The notes: a model not told the origin generated them from the sequence alone. DNA of 64,000 nucleotides from an uncultured Emergencia sp. (GCA_937997955.1 CALLDR010000187.1:1-64000), one strand, 5' to 3'; shown: positions 1 to 9,158, numbered from the stretch's first letter. Translations and numbers: made by a program.

Positions 1-157
1 ACGGTCACAGGGTTTTTCTCTGCTTAAAATCCAGTTGTGATTTTAACTTTTGCCATATTTTCCCCACTTTTTTCCTGCAATTTTGCCGCATTTTCACTGT
101 GTTTCCACTGCATTTTCCTCCCCGTTTTTGCGGCCGCGCGGCGTCTTTTTGTGAGCG

Positions 158-225
158 GCCGAACGATGAGAAACCGGACGATGAACAGCCGAACGATGAG
201 AAACCAGACGATGAGCGGCCGGACA
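158..225. repeat. 30-bp imperfect tandem repeat (about 2.3 copies)
   Basis: Two adjacent 30-bp units (158-187 and 188-217) and a partial third share the pattern gccgaacgatgagaaacc. They lie downstream of the MATE gene, in a stretch that is otherwise T-rich non-coding sequence. An open reading frame crosses the repeat but has no recognisable protein features. Positions 1-157 hold nothing else I can support. Confidence 0.6.
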
Positions 226-239
226 GCAGGGGATTTGTT

Positions 240-1574
240 TCAGGGGCAGAGATACTTTCCTTTGTTCCGCTTAAGAAAAACCAGCGCTGTTATCATTGTG
301 AGCAGCTCCGCGGCCGGTACGGCCAGCCATACGCCGGTTACGCCCCAAAGGCGGGGCAGCGTAAGCAGCAGCGCCGTGATCAGTCCGAACGTCCGCAGAA
401 ATGACAAAATTGCCGACAGCCTCCCGTTTGACAAGGCTGTAAACGCGGCGGAGGTAAAAATATTCAGACCGCAGAACAGGAAACTGAAGGGGAAGATCAA
501 AAATCCGTTTCTTGCGATTTCATAGACGGGAGTTCCCTTTTGTGAGAAAAGACAGACCAACGGCGTTCCCAAAAGAAAGGCCGTCAAAAAAACCGAAACG
601 GAAACAAAGATGATGAACCTCATGCAAATGGAAAACACCTGCTTTAGCTGTTTTGCGTCCCGTTTCCCATAGTTATAGCTGATGACAGGGGCTGTTCCCA
701 TAGAAAATCCTATGTAAAGGGAATTCAGTAAAAACTGGGTGTAGAGCATGATGGTGACTGCCGCAACCCCGTTTTCTCCAAGAAGTCTCATCATAATCCG
801 GTTAAAAAGGAATGTTGTGACCGCTGACGCCGTCTGGCTTACCATTTCCGAAAAGCCATTTGCGCAGCTATCTGTCAATACGGAAAAGTCTATGACCGGC
901 TTTCTGAAGCGCAGAGGGCTGTCCTTTCGGGAAAAGAACCATAATCCTATCACCGCAGGGATCATATAACCGATACCTGTCCCAAGGGCCGCCCCGCTAA
1001 TACCCATTTGCAATCGGGCCATGAAGATGTAATCCAGCAGAAGGTTTGCCATTCCCGCGCCCGCGCCAAGGGCCATGCCAATTTCGGGGCGTCCCGCCGT
1101 TACGATGAGATTCTGAAAGAGCACCTGCAGTATGCTCGCAGGCGTAAATAACAGCAGGACAGAAAGATATTCCCTGCAGTAGGGAAACAGAAGACTGCCT
1201 GCCCCAAGGCCCCAGACGATTTTATCGATAAAAACAATTCCCAAGACCGCAGTCAACATTCCCAACAAAAATCCCGCGGCGATGATCAGCGTAAAGTCCT
1301 GGGCGGCTCTCACGTGCTCTCCTTCTCCCATCTTGCGGGCCACAATGGCGCTTCCTCCTGCCGCGAGCATAGTTCCGAGACCGACCGTCAGATTGATGAC
1401 GGGGCAGACGATATTCAACGCTGAAAGCGCGTTGGTATCCACAAATCGCGCCGCAAAAATCGTGTCAGCGACAGTATATAAGCCCATGAATACCATCGTT
1501 AAAATCGTTGGAAAAGCAAACCTCAACAACGATCCTATGGTAAAGCTTTGTGAGAGCGGATTTAAGTCACTCAT
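240..1574 (-). CDS. MATE family multidrug/cation exporter
   Basis: A 444-residue multi-pass membrane protein of the MATE (NorM/MepA-like) family, expected to export cationic drugs or metabolites using a Na+ or H+ gradient. About twelve hydrophobic segments run from residue 14 onward. The early GLYTVADTIFAARFV stretch and the PVINLTVGLGTMLAAGGSA segment are typical of the family. The reading frame is open further upstream, but that extension is polar and lies inside the neighbour, so the ATG at 1574 is chosen. It overlaps the end of the AraC-GNAT gene by 8 bp, implying translational coupling in one transcript. The substrate cannot be read from sequence. Confidence 0.9.
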   Translation of the reverse strand: MSDLNPLSQSFTIGSLLRFAFPTILTMVFMGLYTVADTIFAARFVDTNALSALNIVCPVINLTVGLGTMLAAGGSAIVARKMGEGEHVRAAQDFTLIIAAGFLLGMLTAVLGIVFIDKIVWGLGAGSLLFPYCREYLSVLLLFTPASILQVLFQNLIVTAGRPEIGMALGAGAGMANLLLDYIFMARLQMGISGAALGTGIGYMIPAVIGLWFFSRKDSPLRFRKPVIDFSVLTDSCANGFSEMVSQTASAVTTFLFNRIMMRLLGENGVAAVTIMLYTQFLLNSLYIGFSMGTAPVISYNYGKRDAKQLKQVFSICMRFIIFVSVSVFLTAFLLGTPLVCLFSQKGTPVYEIARNGFLIFPFSFLFCGLNIFTSAAFTALSNGRLSAILSFLRTFGLITALLLTLPRLWGVTGVWLAVPAAELLTMITALVFLKRNKGKYLCP

Positions 1575-2451
1575 TTTCCCTGATCTCCGCCCTTTCTCTC
1601 TGCAGTATAAACCGCTGTGTCGGGTAGCCGAACTCGACCAGCAGTTCCCCTTCTGAGAAGCCAAGGCTTTTCCATATTTCCCGATAACCGGTATCTGCTT
1701 TGTCGCCCTCCCTGAAAGTTGTGACGCTGATCTGCGCCGAACGTGCAAGTTCATACAGCGCCTTGTCGCAAAACGCCTTCGCTATGCCTTTTTTCCGGTA
1801 CTGCGGGTGCAGCCCGAAGAAATCAATGCTTCCCGTCACTTCATGAAACGCCATGATCCCGATTGCCGTATCAGCGTCTTTCAAAATCAACGCGCGCTTA
1901 TTTTTGATATACTCCCGTAACTGCGCGGAATACTGCTTCTCGTCCAGACAGGGAAAGCCGTCAATCACAAGGCGGACCAGCTCCATCCACTGGGGTATGT
2001 CTTCTTCCTCCGCGAAAACGATTTTATCCCGCAGGCTTTCTTCGTTCAGTCCGTCCAATCTGGCTGATCCGTTTAAATATGCAGGGTTCTCCTTCAAAAC
2101 ATATCTTAGCTGTAATGGATAAAACGACCCCTCTATCCTGTATTGGTTAGGAGTTTTTTTGTACATGGCTTTGAAAACGTCTGTAAAGGACTGTTGGCTT
2201 TCATATCCGGCAGAAAGGGCGATTTCCAGGATCGGTCTGTCAGAAAGCACGAGCAGCTTCGCGGCTTCGGTCAGCTGGCGGCGCTGCACATAATCATGAA
2301 GGGTCATTCCCACCGTATCCGTGAACATTCGGTGTAAATGGTATTTTGAATAGTGTACAGCTCCCGCTACTGTTTCCAAATCCAGCTTTTCGTGCAGATG
2401 GCTTTCGATGTAGTCGATTGCCGCCATGACGCTTTGGACATTTCCTGGCAT
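1567..2451 (-). CDS. AraC-type HTH regulator fused to a GNAT acetyltransferase
   Basis: A 294-residue two-domain protein. Residues 1-105 form an AraC/XylS double helix-turn-helix (HLHEKLDLETVAGAVHYSKY... and the second helix near ILEIALSAGYESQQSFTDVF). Residues 125-290 form a GNAT N-acetyltransferase, with the acetyl-CoA-binding segment LHPQYRKKGIAKAF near residue 220. GGGAGG precedes the ATG at a normal distance. The gene overlaps the MATE exporter gene, so it probably regulates that exporter, perhaps sensing or modifying the same compound. The fusion and coupling are seen in the sequence; the regulatory role is inferred. Confidence 0.88.
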   Translation of the reverse strand: MPGNVQSVMAAIDYIESHLHEKLDLETVAGAVHYSKYHLHRMFTDTVGMTLHDYVQRRQLTEAAKLLVLSDRPILEIALSAGYESQQSFTDVFKAMYKKTPNQYRIEGSFYPLQLRYVLKENPAYLNGSARLDGLNEESLRDKIVFAEEEDIPQWMELVRLVIDGFPCLDEKQYSAQLREYIKNKRALILKDADTAIGIMAFHEVTGSIDFFGLHPQYRKKGIAKAFCDKALYELARSAQISVTTFREGDKADTGYREIWKSLGFSEGELLVEFGYPTQRFILQRERAEIRENE

Positions 2452-2677
2452 TACAGCTTCCTCCCTTCTTCTTTGTCGTTGCCCTTGTCCTTATCCTTAT
2501 CCTTTTGGGGCCCCTCTCCTCCTGCTCTCTGCATTATAGCAGGAAATCCTGTTCCGCGTTTCATATATCTTGCGGTCTTGAGGACAGGCATTATCAAAGT
2601 ATCAGCGGCGGGTGCAGTCACGTTCCTCTTGACCGCCGGCTGGCTCGTCCGGATTTGCGATTACGAGTGCCGGATTA

Positions 2678-3298
2678 TTACGCAAAATCAGAAAGATAAT
2701 CCTGTAAGGCATTAGCCAATTTTCCGATATGTACGCCGTCGACAAATGAGTGGTGCACCTGCACCGAAAATGGCATGAGTATTTTCCCGTCTTTTTCATA
2801 AAATTTCCCCCAATCAAATAATGGGGTGGCATTATCCTTTTTCCCAGATTCGGTATGTGAGATGTGCGTGTACGATACCCACGGAAACGGAGAAAACTGG
2901 TAAATGTCATTACCCATTGGGGCTGTGAAGTATGATGTTTGATTTTGTTCTGTTTCCTTTGCTAAAGCAACATATTTTTCAATGCTGTCCTGCATGGGAA
3001 CATTCACAACTTTGAACAGTTCTGTATCTTCCCGCAAGTAAGTAAATGAAGTGTTGATTATATCGAAAACTGCTGGTTTTCCATCTACAAACCGATACCG
3101 AAACGCCTCAATTTGGTTAGCGCATTTGGTGACTGCATAAACGAAAGAGAACGTGAACGAATAGCCCCGCGCTTTTATCTTTTCGAGGAAATTTGTAACG
3201 TCTAAATCAAAAGTAACACAATATTGCGGCTGCACACTGTCCTTAAATATCTGATAGTGCATAGCCCTGTCCCATGTGGCTAAATCAATGAATTTCAT
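2678..3298 (-). CDS. CatA-like acetyltransferase (chloramphenicol acetyltransferase family)
   Basis: A 206-residue protein covering nearly the whole chloramphenicol acetyltransferase fold (family length about 213-220). The active-site signature HHSFVDG is at residues 182-188, including the catalytic histidine of HHxxxDG, and FPWVSYTHI near residue 138 matches the core strand of the family. CAT-family enzymes transfer acetyl from acetyl-CoA to chloramphenicol or related hydroxyl acceptors. The gene is monocistronic, with GAGGAG before the ATG. It could confer chloramphenicol resistance or act on another acceptor; sequence alone does not decide. Positions 2452-2677 between this gene and the AraC-GNAT gene hold only purine-rich leader sequence. 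Confidence 0.88.
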   Translation of the reverse strand: MKFIDLATWDRAMHYQIFKDSVQPQYCVTFDLDVTNFLEKIKARGYSFTFSFVYAVTKCANQIEAFRYRFVDGKPAVFDIINTSFTYLREDTELFKVVNVPMQDSIEKYVALAKETEQNQTSYFTAPMGNDIYQFSPFPWVSYTHISHTESGKKDNATPLFDWGKFYEKDGKILMPFSVQVHHSFVDGVHIGKLANALQDYLSDFA

Positions 3299-3561
3299 AA
3301 GAGCCCTCCTCTAAAAAGGTGTTAATTCTGCTTACAATAACATATTATCTTCCCTGCTGTACGATGTCAATACGGCGGCCTGTGTTTTCATTTTCCGAAC
3401 TGTGTGGTGGACTTGACAGTATATTTTGTTTTCCTTCTTCCAGGTCTGCAAACAGCTCATTCAGATCAGCATATCCTAGAGGGGCGGTGCTTTCAGAAGA
3501 AGCGCGAAAGGGGGTATTGTACCACTTACCTGCCTTTTTTCGCAGCTTGCCGGCGGAGGCG

Positions 3562-3590
3562 TTTACTTTGAACAGCCGCCGTGCTATGAT
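3562..3590 (+). promoter_or_regulatory. Sigma-A promoter of the LytTR-ABC operon
   Basis: TTTACT (3562-3567), a 17-bp spacer and TATGAT (3585-3590) lie just upstream of AAGGAGG and the GTG start at 3610. The promoter helps fix that start, because the longer open frame would begin upstream of it. The rest of 3299-3561 is non-coding, with no other feature I can support. Confidence 0.65.
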
Positions 3591-3609
3591 AAGCCAAGGA
3601 GGTGGAATT

Positions 3610-4047
3610 GTGCGGATTACCATTGAAGAAATCAGCAGAGAGCAGGAGGAAGAAGTGATCCTGCGCTGTCACGAGGCAAGTCCGGAACTCCTCAGGCTGT
3701 TGACGCAGATCAGAACCCTGCAGACGGGGCTGACAGGCTTTCGGGACGATGAGATCCATCGTCTTGCTTTTGATGAAATCTATTACTTTGAGGTCGTGGA
3801 CGGAAAGTCCTTTTTCTACTGCCGGGACGAGGTGTTTGAAAGCCGCCTGAAATTATATGAATTTGAGGAATTGAGCCGGGGAAGCGGTTTTTTCCGGGCC
3901 TCAAAATCCATGGTGCTCAACGCGGACAAAATCGACTATGTATCGCCGGCCTTTTCCGGGCGCTTTGAGGCGACGCTTTTGAACCAGGAAAAGGTGATGG
4001 TTTCCAGGCAGTATGTAAGTGTTCTAAAGAAAAAAATGGGGTTATAG
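3610..4047 (+). CDS. LytTR-domain DNA-binding regulator
   Basis: A 145-residue protein of the short regulator class in which a small N-terminal region precedes a LytTR DNA-binding domain (about residues 45-145; DEIYYFEVVDGKSFFY and FFRASKSMVLNADKID are characteristic). The GTG start is preceded by AAGGAGG and lies about 20 bp after the promoter -10 box; the open frame upstream lacks family similarity. The gene is followed after 7 bp by a DUF3021 membrane protein and then an ABC exporter. This arrangement is common in Firmicutes, where the LytTR/DUF3021 pair controls the adjacent transporter. That role is inferred here. Confidence 0.9.
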   Translation: MRITIEEISREQEEEVILRCHEASPELLRLLTQIRTLQTGLTGFRDDEIHRLAFDEIYYFEVVDGKSFFYCRDEVFESRLKLYEFEELSRGSGFFRASKSMVLNADKIDYVSPAFSGRFEATLLNQEKVMVSRQYVSVLKKKMGL

Positions 4048-4054
4048 GAGGGCG

Positions 4055-4498
4055 ATGACATTGAATATTCGAGAGTTAGTACAGATGCTGCTGATGCAGT
4101 TTTTTATCTGCTATACCTGTACCATGATAGCCGCGATCTTTTTCTGCAGGCTGAATACGCCGCCTATAGAAAGGCTGCCGGTGGATTTTCTGTGGCAGGC
4201 CGTCATCTTTTCTCTGTGCGCGGTGCTGCCGGGCGTCGTGTATTTAAGCCGTGAAAGGCTGACACGGCGGCAGCTGTGGATGCGCACTGCCGCGCATACG
4301 GTTTTGCTGGAGATCGTTTTGCTGACAGCGGGCAGGATCATAGGCATGTACCAGGGAATTGCCGGTTTCCTTCTCTTTGCTGTGACTATCCTGGTGGTGG
4401 ACCTTTTGGTGCGGCTGTTCACCTATCTGGGAGACAGGACCACGGCTGTGGCCATCAACCAGCAGCTTGAGGAAAGGCGGAAAGGACAGAAAAAATGA
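4055..4498 (+). CDS. DUF3021 family membrane protein
   Basis: A 147-residue protein with four hydrophobic segments (about residues 10-30, 45-65, 80-97 and 100-125) and a basic C-terminus, matching DUF3021 in size and layout. AGGAGGG precedes the ATG. It sits between a LytTR regulator and an ABC exporter; in such operons the DUF3021 protein is thought to act as a membrane-bound partner or antagonist of the LytTR protein. Its stop overlaps the start of the ATPase gene (ATGA). Confidence 0.85.
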   Translation: MTLNIRELVQMLLMQFFICYTCTMIAAIFFCRLNTPPIERLPVDFLWQAVIFSLCAVLPGVVYLSRERLTRRQLWMRTAAHTVLLEIVLLTAGRIIGMYQGIAGFLLFAVTILVVDLLVRLFTYLGDRTTAVAINQQLEERRKGQKK

Positions 4499-5439
4499 AA
4501 CAGGCGGAAACGAAATGGGCGGAATTGAAACACGCCATTGAAATTGAACATCTGAGCAAAAGCTTCGGCGAGGTAAAGGCGGTACAGGATCTGAGTTTTC
4601 ACGTGAAAGAGGGACAGCTCTTCGCCTTTCTCGGCATCAACGGCGCGGGAAAGAGCACGACCATCTCCATCATGTGCGGCCAGCAGTCCAAGGATCAGGG
4701 AACGGTCGTCATCGATGGGAAGGACATCGACAGCCATATGGACGGCGTGAGAGAGGAGCTGGGCGTGGTATTCCAGGGCTCTGTTTTGGACAAAGGGCTG
4801 TCGGTCCGGGATAATCTGAAGAGCAGGGCTGCCCTCTACGGCATTACAGGAAGGGCCTTTGACCAGCGGCTTTCAGAGCTGGCTGAAATGCTGGATTTCT
4901 CCGGACTTCTGAAGCGGACGGTGGGAAAGCTTTCCGGCGGTCAAAGGCGGCGCATCGATATCGCCCGCGCTCTGCTCCATGAGCCGAGGATCCTGATCCT
5001 GGACGAGCCTACTACGGGGCTGGATCCCCAGACGAGAAGGCTGCTGTGGGATGTGGTGACGGATCTGCGGAAGCGGGAAGGAATGACCGTATTTTTGACC
5101 ACCCATTACATGGAGGAAGCGGCAGACGCTGACTATGTCGTGATCCTGGACAGCGGAAAAATCGCGGCGGAGGGAACGCCCCTGGAGCTGAAAAACGCAT
5201 ACACGGGGGATTTCATCACCCTGTACGGCGTTTCGGAGGAGCAGGCGGAAGCGCTGGGCCTGCCGTATGAGAAGGTGCCGGACGCCTATCGGATCGCGGT
5301 GCCTGACACGGCGGCGGCTACGGCTTTGATCGTGGCCCATCCGGAGCTCTTTGCTGATTATGAGATCGTCAAGGGAAAGATGGACGACGTATTCCTGTCC
5401 GTGACGGGAAAGGCTTTGACGGGAGGTGAGGAAAAATGA
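4495..5439 (+). CDS. ABC transporter ATP-binding protein (DrrA-type exporter)
   Basis: A 314-residue ATPase with Walker A GINGAGKST near residue 48, signature LSGGQRRR near residue 144, Walker B ILILDEPTTGLDP near residue 165, and the H-loop in TTHYMEEA. The C-terminal 90 residues form the extension typical of DrrA/CcmA-like drug or lipid exporters. It overlaps DUF3021 upstream and the permease downstream by 4 bp each (ATGA), so the four genes form one coupled operon. The substrate is unknown; an antimicrobial peptide, antibiotic or lipid would be usual. Confidence 0.93.
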   Translation: MKQAETKWAELKHAIEIEHLSKSFGEVKAVQDLSFHVKEGQLFAFLGINGAGKSTTISIMCGQQSKDQGTVVIDGKDIDSHMDGVREELGVVFQGSVLDKGLSVRDNLKSRAALYGITGRAFDQRLSELAEMLDFSGLLKRTVGKLSGGQRRRIDIARALLHEPRILILDEPTTGLDPQTRRLLWDVVTDLRKREGMTVFLTTHYMEEAADADYVVILDSGKIAAEGTPLELKNAYTGDFITLYGVSEEQAEALGLPYEKVPDAYRIAVPDTAAATALIVAHPELFADYEIVKGKMDDVFLSVTGKALTGGEEK

Positions 5440-6326
5440 GAGGTCTTGGAACATTGATATGGCGCGACACTAAGCTGTTCTTCAAGGATAAGGGCATGTT
5501 CTTCACTTCGATGGTAACGCCGCTGATCCTGCTGCTGCTGTTCGTCACGTTTCTGGGCAACGTATATCGGGAAAGCTTTTCGTCGCTGCTGGACGCCTGC
5601 GGCATCGCCGTGGATAACAGCCTGATGGAGGGCTTTGTCGGCGGCTGGCTCTTTTCTTCTCTGCTGGCCGTGTGCTGTGTGACGGTGGCCTTCTGCTCCA
5701 ATATGCTGATGGTGCAGGACAAGGTGACGGGCGCGCGGATGGATCTGACTATGGCGCCGGTCAGAAGCGGCACGCTGGCCATGGGATACTATATCTCTAC
5801 GGCGCTGTCCACCCTGCTGATCTGTCTGGTCGCTCTGGCGGCCTGCTGTATTTATCTGGGGAAGGTGGGCTGGTATCTGTCCTGGCAGGACCTTCTGCTG
5901 ACCTGTCTGGACGTGTTTCTGCTGACCATGTTCGGAACGGCTCTTTCTTCTGTGGTCAATCACTTCCTGTCCACCCAGGGACAAATGTCCGCAGTAGGGA
6001 CGATCGTCAGCGCCGGATACGGATTTATCTGCGGCGCGTACATGCCGATTTCGCAGTTTTCCGACGGTATTCAGAGGTGCATCTCCTTTCTGCCGGGAAC
6101 CTATGGCACGGCCCTTCTCCACAACCATCTGATGCGGGGCGCCTATGGCGAACTGGAAGAACTGCTGCCCCAGCAGGCCATGGACAGCCTTCGGGAAGCC
6201 TTTGACAGCGACCTGTATTTCTTTGACAAGGAGGTCTCCATCGGCGGAATGTATGGTGTTATGGCGGTATCCGTAGCGGCACTTGTCGCCGTATATGTAC
6301 TGCTGTCGGGGAGAAGAGCAAAGTAG
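5436..6326 (+). CDS. ABC-2 type permease
   Basis: A 296-residue permease with about six hydrophobic segments. The conserved ABC2 region includes APVRSGTLAMGYYIS near residue 107 and a long loop after GAYMPISQF. It pairs with the ATPase immediately upstream, whose stop it overlaps. The protein ends with a transmembrane segment and a short basic tail. It is the last gene of the LytTR-DUF3021-ABC operon. Confidence 0.9.
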   Translation: MRGLGTLIWRDTKLFFKDKGMFFTSMVTPLILLLLFVTFLGNVYRESFSSLLDACGIAVDNSLMEGFVGGWLFSSLLAVCCVTVAFCSNMLMVQDKVTGARMDLTMAPVRSGTLAMGYYISTALSTLLICLVALAACCIYLGKVGWYLSWQDLLLTCLDVFLLTMFGTALSSVVNHFLSTQGQMSAVGTIVSAGYGFICGAYMPISQFSDGIQRCISFLPGTYGTALLHNHLMRGAYGELEELLPQQAMDSLREAFDSDLYFFDKEVSIGGMYGVMAVSVAALVAVYVLLSGRRAK

Positions 6327-6428
6327 GAGCAGAAGGGATCAAAGGGAGCAAAACGGGCTCTCTTATTGCCTTCCGCCTGAGATTTTTTCTTGCGATTTCT
6401 GCCTGAGGGATATATGATAGAGGAAAAG

Positions 6429-6498
6429 AAGCTGGAAAGCTGGAAAGCTGGAAAGCTGAAAAAGCTGAAAAGCTGAAAGGCTGGGAAGCCGGGAAGCG
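6429..6498. repeat. Degenerate 8-bp tandem repeat (gctggaaa/gctgaaaa)
   Basis: About eight tandem copies of an 8-9 bp unit, gctggaaa drifting to gctgaaaa and gctgggaa, fill the gap between the ABC permease and the Nudix gene. The unit is short and low-complexity, which suggests slipped-strand expansion. No protein is supported here. Confidence 0.7.
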
Positions 6499-6537
6499 CT
6501 TGAGCGAGAATGGAGAAGAAACTGCGGGAGGAAGTCT

Positions 6538-7032
6538 ATGGACGCGGATACAAGATTGAGAAATATGACGGCTGTCTACATCAGCCGGGGTGAGGAAATG
6601 CTGATGCTGTACAGGATCGGATCTCGTGTGGTAGAGCCGTCCTGGGTGGGTATCGGCGGCCATTTTGAGCCGGAGGAGCTGAACGATCCCAAGGCCTGTA
6701 TGCTTCGTGAACTTGAAGAGGAAATCGGGTTGACCAGTGAGGATCTGGAGCATCTGCGGCTGCGGTATGTGACCCTTCGGCTGAAGAAGGGGGAGATCCG
6801 GCAGAACTATTACTATTTCGCGGAGCTTCGGGACGGCGTTCAGCTGAAGATGGAGTCTGACGAGGGTCGTGTCCGCTGGATCCCTTTTGATCAGCTGTTG
6901 GAGAAGGAAATGCCTTTGACGGCAAAGCAGATGCTGACCCACTATATGACTGAGGGACGTTTTGACGACAGACTGTACAGCGGCAGCACCCAGGAAGACC
7001 ACATGGTGTTCGCGGAGCTGCGGGAGTTCTAG
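6538..7032 (+). CDS. Nudix hydrolase (MutT/8-oxo-dGTPase-like)
   Basis: A 164-residue Nudix protein. The Nudix box spans roughly residues 39-65 (GGHFEPEE... then RELEEEIGL), with the metal-binding REXXEE intact; the spacing between the first E and RE appears about two residues longer than the canonical motif. Family members hydrolyse nucleoside diphosphates linked to another moiety, and this subgroup resembles 8-oxo-dGTP diphosphatases. It appears monocistronic. The ATG follows GGGAGGAAGTCT. The substrate is not determinable from sequence. Confidence 0.88.
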   Translation: MDADTRLRNMTAVYISRGEEMLMLYRIGSRVVEPSWVGIGGHFEPEELNDPKACMLRELEEEIGLTSEDLEHLRLRYVTLRLKKGEIRQNYYYFAELRDGVQLKMESDEGRVRWIPFDQLLEKEMPLTAKQMLTHYMTEGRFDDRLYSGSTQEDHMVFAELREF

Positions 7033-7201
7033 CGGGCGCTTGCGGTGGCGCTGTGGTTTACCGGATATCCGCGGAGCTCGGTGAGATTTAGCGGGCGCCT
7101 GCAGGGCTTTCGGGGAGATTTGGCGGGTGTTTCGGCCGCGGAAGTTCTATGCGGCCCATCTCTTCATACTATATTAATATGTAGAGTTTTGGAGGGATGA
7201 G

Positions 7202-8176
7202 ATGAAGGATATCGTGGTGAGCGGATATGCGTATCCGAGTATTGAACCGTGGGTGCTGGACGCGTGGCTGCCGGACCTGACGTTTTTGTGTAATTTCAGC
7301 TACGGCATCACGGCTGAAGGAGGCGTTATTGATCTGGAGGATCAGAGGCTGACAGATGCGGCCAATGCCAGCGGAGTGCGGCCTTTGATGGTGCTGACGC
7401 CTCTTGACAGCGAGGGACGGTTTAACGACGTGGTAGCCGGCCGCCTGCTGGAGAACCCACAGGCCAGAACTACTTTGATCGGCAATATTGGGGAGACCCT
7501 GCGGCGAAAAGGTCTGTCGGGGGTGGATTTTGACTTCGAGTACATCCCGGCCGCCTTTGCTCAGAATTATGTGGAGCTGGTGCGTGAGGCGAGGGAGACC
7601 CTGGGGCCAGAGGGGTATTTTGTCACGGTGGCCCTGGCGCCGAAGACTTCCGCCAGCCAGGCGGGAACGCTGTACGAAGGCCACGACTATGCGGGCATGG
7701 GCCAGGCGGCGGACTATGTGTTGGTGATGACCTATGAATGGGGGTACACATACGGTCCGCCTATGGCGGTGTCGCCCATCAACCAGGTGCGGCGGGTGCT
7801 GGACTACGCGGTGACGGAGATACCGCGTGAAAAGCTTTTGATGGGCATGCCAAATTACGGTTACGATTGGACGCTGCCCTTTGTCCAGGGAGAGTCCCGC
7901 GCCCAAAAGCTGTCCAGCGAGGAAGCCTATTGGCGGTCGGAATACTATGGCGTGCCGACTACCTATGACCAGCTGTCCCAGGCGCCGTATTATTCCTATG
8001 TCGACCAGGCGGGACGGGGCCACGTGGTCTGGCACGAAGATGTACGGAGCATACGGGCAAAACTGGCGCTGGTGGAGGAATACGATCTGGCGGGCGTCGG
8101 ATACTGGAATATCATGGACTACTTCCCGGCAAATTCCGAGATCTTAAATGAAATGTATACGGTGAAAAAGCTGTAA
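7202..8176 (+). CDS. Glycoside hydrolase family 18 protein (spore-type YaaH/SleL-like)
   Basis: A 324-residue GH18 catalytic domain with no signal peptide and no LysM repeats. The family signature SGVDFDFEY gives D109, D111 and the catalytic acid E113; further conserved pieces are VMTYEWGYTYGPPMAVSPI and the C-terminal GVGYWNIMDYFP. Clostridial GH18 proteins of this kind are often spore cortex-lytic or coat-associated N-acetylglucosaminidases. Without LysM or signal sequences it may be made inside the mother cell. GGAGGG precedes the ATG at 7202. Chitinase-like housekeeping use remains possible. Confidence 0.88.
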   Translation: MKDIVVSGYAYPSIEPWVLDAWLPDLTFLCNFSYGITAEGGVIDLEDQRLTDAANASGVRPLMVLTPLDSEGRFNDVVAGRLLENPQARTTLIGNIGETLRRKGLSGVDFDFEYIPAAFAQNYVELVREARETLGPEGYFVTVALAPKTSASQAGTLYEGHDYAGMGQAADYVLVMTYEWGYTYGPPMAVSPINQVRRVLDYAVTEIPREKLLMGMPNYGYDWTLPFVQGESRAQKLSSEEAYWRSEYYGVPTTYDQLSQAPYYSYVDQAGRGHVVWHEDVRSIRAKLALVEEYDLAGVGYWNIMDYFPANSEILNEMYTVKKL

Positions 8177-8321
8177 CTGCGTATGCTGCCGTACGCGGGC
8201 AGTTTAGAACTGGGGACAACGCGGGATAATACGGGATAATGATAATACGGAACAACGCGGGAAAGCGCAGGAAACGGTTCCCGGCGAGTATATGGAGACA
8301 GAGCTGGCTTTAGGGCCAGCT

Positions 8322-9158
8322 CTATTCATATAGAAAGCGTATTTTTTCGTAGATTCTGGCGAAGTCGATCCTGCAGCCGCCGTCAAAGATGCCGACAGGA
8401 ACCTGATCGTTGAAGGTATAGAGCGTGGTCGTATCCTCCTGCAGGTCATAGACCATGATCTTCAGCTTGTCCGGATCGACGAGCCAGTATTCTCTGACGC
8501 CTGCGGCGGCGTACTTGTGAAGCTTCAGATAGAGGTCCTTTTTCCGGGTGGATGGGGACAGGATCTCAACGACAAAGTCCGGGGCTCCGGCGGCACGGGT
8601 CCTGGTGATTTTCTCGCGGTCGCAGATGACGAAAACGTCGGGCTGAACCATAGTTCTGTTGTCACAGTCCAGCTGCACGTCTGCCGGAGCGATAAACGGC
8701 ATGCAGGAGCCGTGGTTGGCGTCGATATAATCTGAGAGCTGTCTGCCGATTTCCAGCTGGATGATCTGGTGCGGATAGGTCGGCGCGGACATATCGTAGA
8801 GAACGCCGTCTATGAGCTCCGCTCTCTGATCGTCGGGAAGGGCGTAATAGTCCTCAAGGGTGTATTCTCCCTGCTTTTTTACATGGTATGGCGCGGCGGA
8901 CTCATGAAAAGCGCTGTCCGCCTCTTCGAAGGCAGGGTACGTGCAGTGATCCGCGGTACGATCATCTGCGCTGCGGTCCATTGTGGGCGCAGGACGAAAG
9001 GCCTTTTCCAACGCCTGCAGTGTCGCGTAACGCGGAGCGCGGGTGATGCCGGCGAAGACCTTCTGAACGGTTCCCAGGGGTACCCCGGATAATTGGGCCA
9101 CTTTCTCATTGGTGTAGCCAAGCTCTCTTTTTTTCTTTTTCATTTCTTCAATCGTCAT
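8322..9158 (-). CDS. HTH domain fused to a Uma2-family (DUF820) nuclease-fold protein
   Basis: A 278-residue fusion. Residues 1-50 form a small helix-turn-helix (YTNEKVAQLSGVPLGTVQKVFAG, XRE/LacI-like). Residues 95-278 form a Uma2/DUF820 domain of the PD-(D/E)xK fold, with TLEDYYALPDDQRAELIDGVLYDMSAP at its start, VQPDVFVI and DFVVEILSPST around the predicted catalytic site, and the typical VREYWLVDP segment. Uma2 proteins are abundant and poorly understood. The HTH suggests DNA targeting or autoregulation. It is monocistronic and AT-rich sequence lies upstream. 8177-8321 is non-coding, with short repeats of gggataat. Confidence 0.85.
   Translation of the reverse strand: MTIEEMKKKKRELGYTNEKVAQLSGVPLGTVQKVFAGITRAPRYATLQALEKAFRPAPTMDRSADDRTADHCTYPAFEEADSAFHESAAPYHVKKQGEYTLEDYYALPDDQRAELIDGVLYDMSAPTYPHQIIQLEIGRQLSDYIDANHGSCMPFIAPADVQLDCDNRTMVQPDVFVICDREKITRTRAAGAPDFVVEILSPSTRKKDLYLKLHKYAAAGVREYWLVDPDKLKIMVYDLQEDTTTLYTFNDQVPVGIFDGGCRIDFARIYEKIRFLYE

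Noticed and set aside
2678..3298. Firm call of clinical chloramphenicol resistance
   Set aside because: The CAT family motif is intact, but related chromosomal acetyltransferases use other acceptors, so only family membership is claimed.
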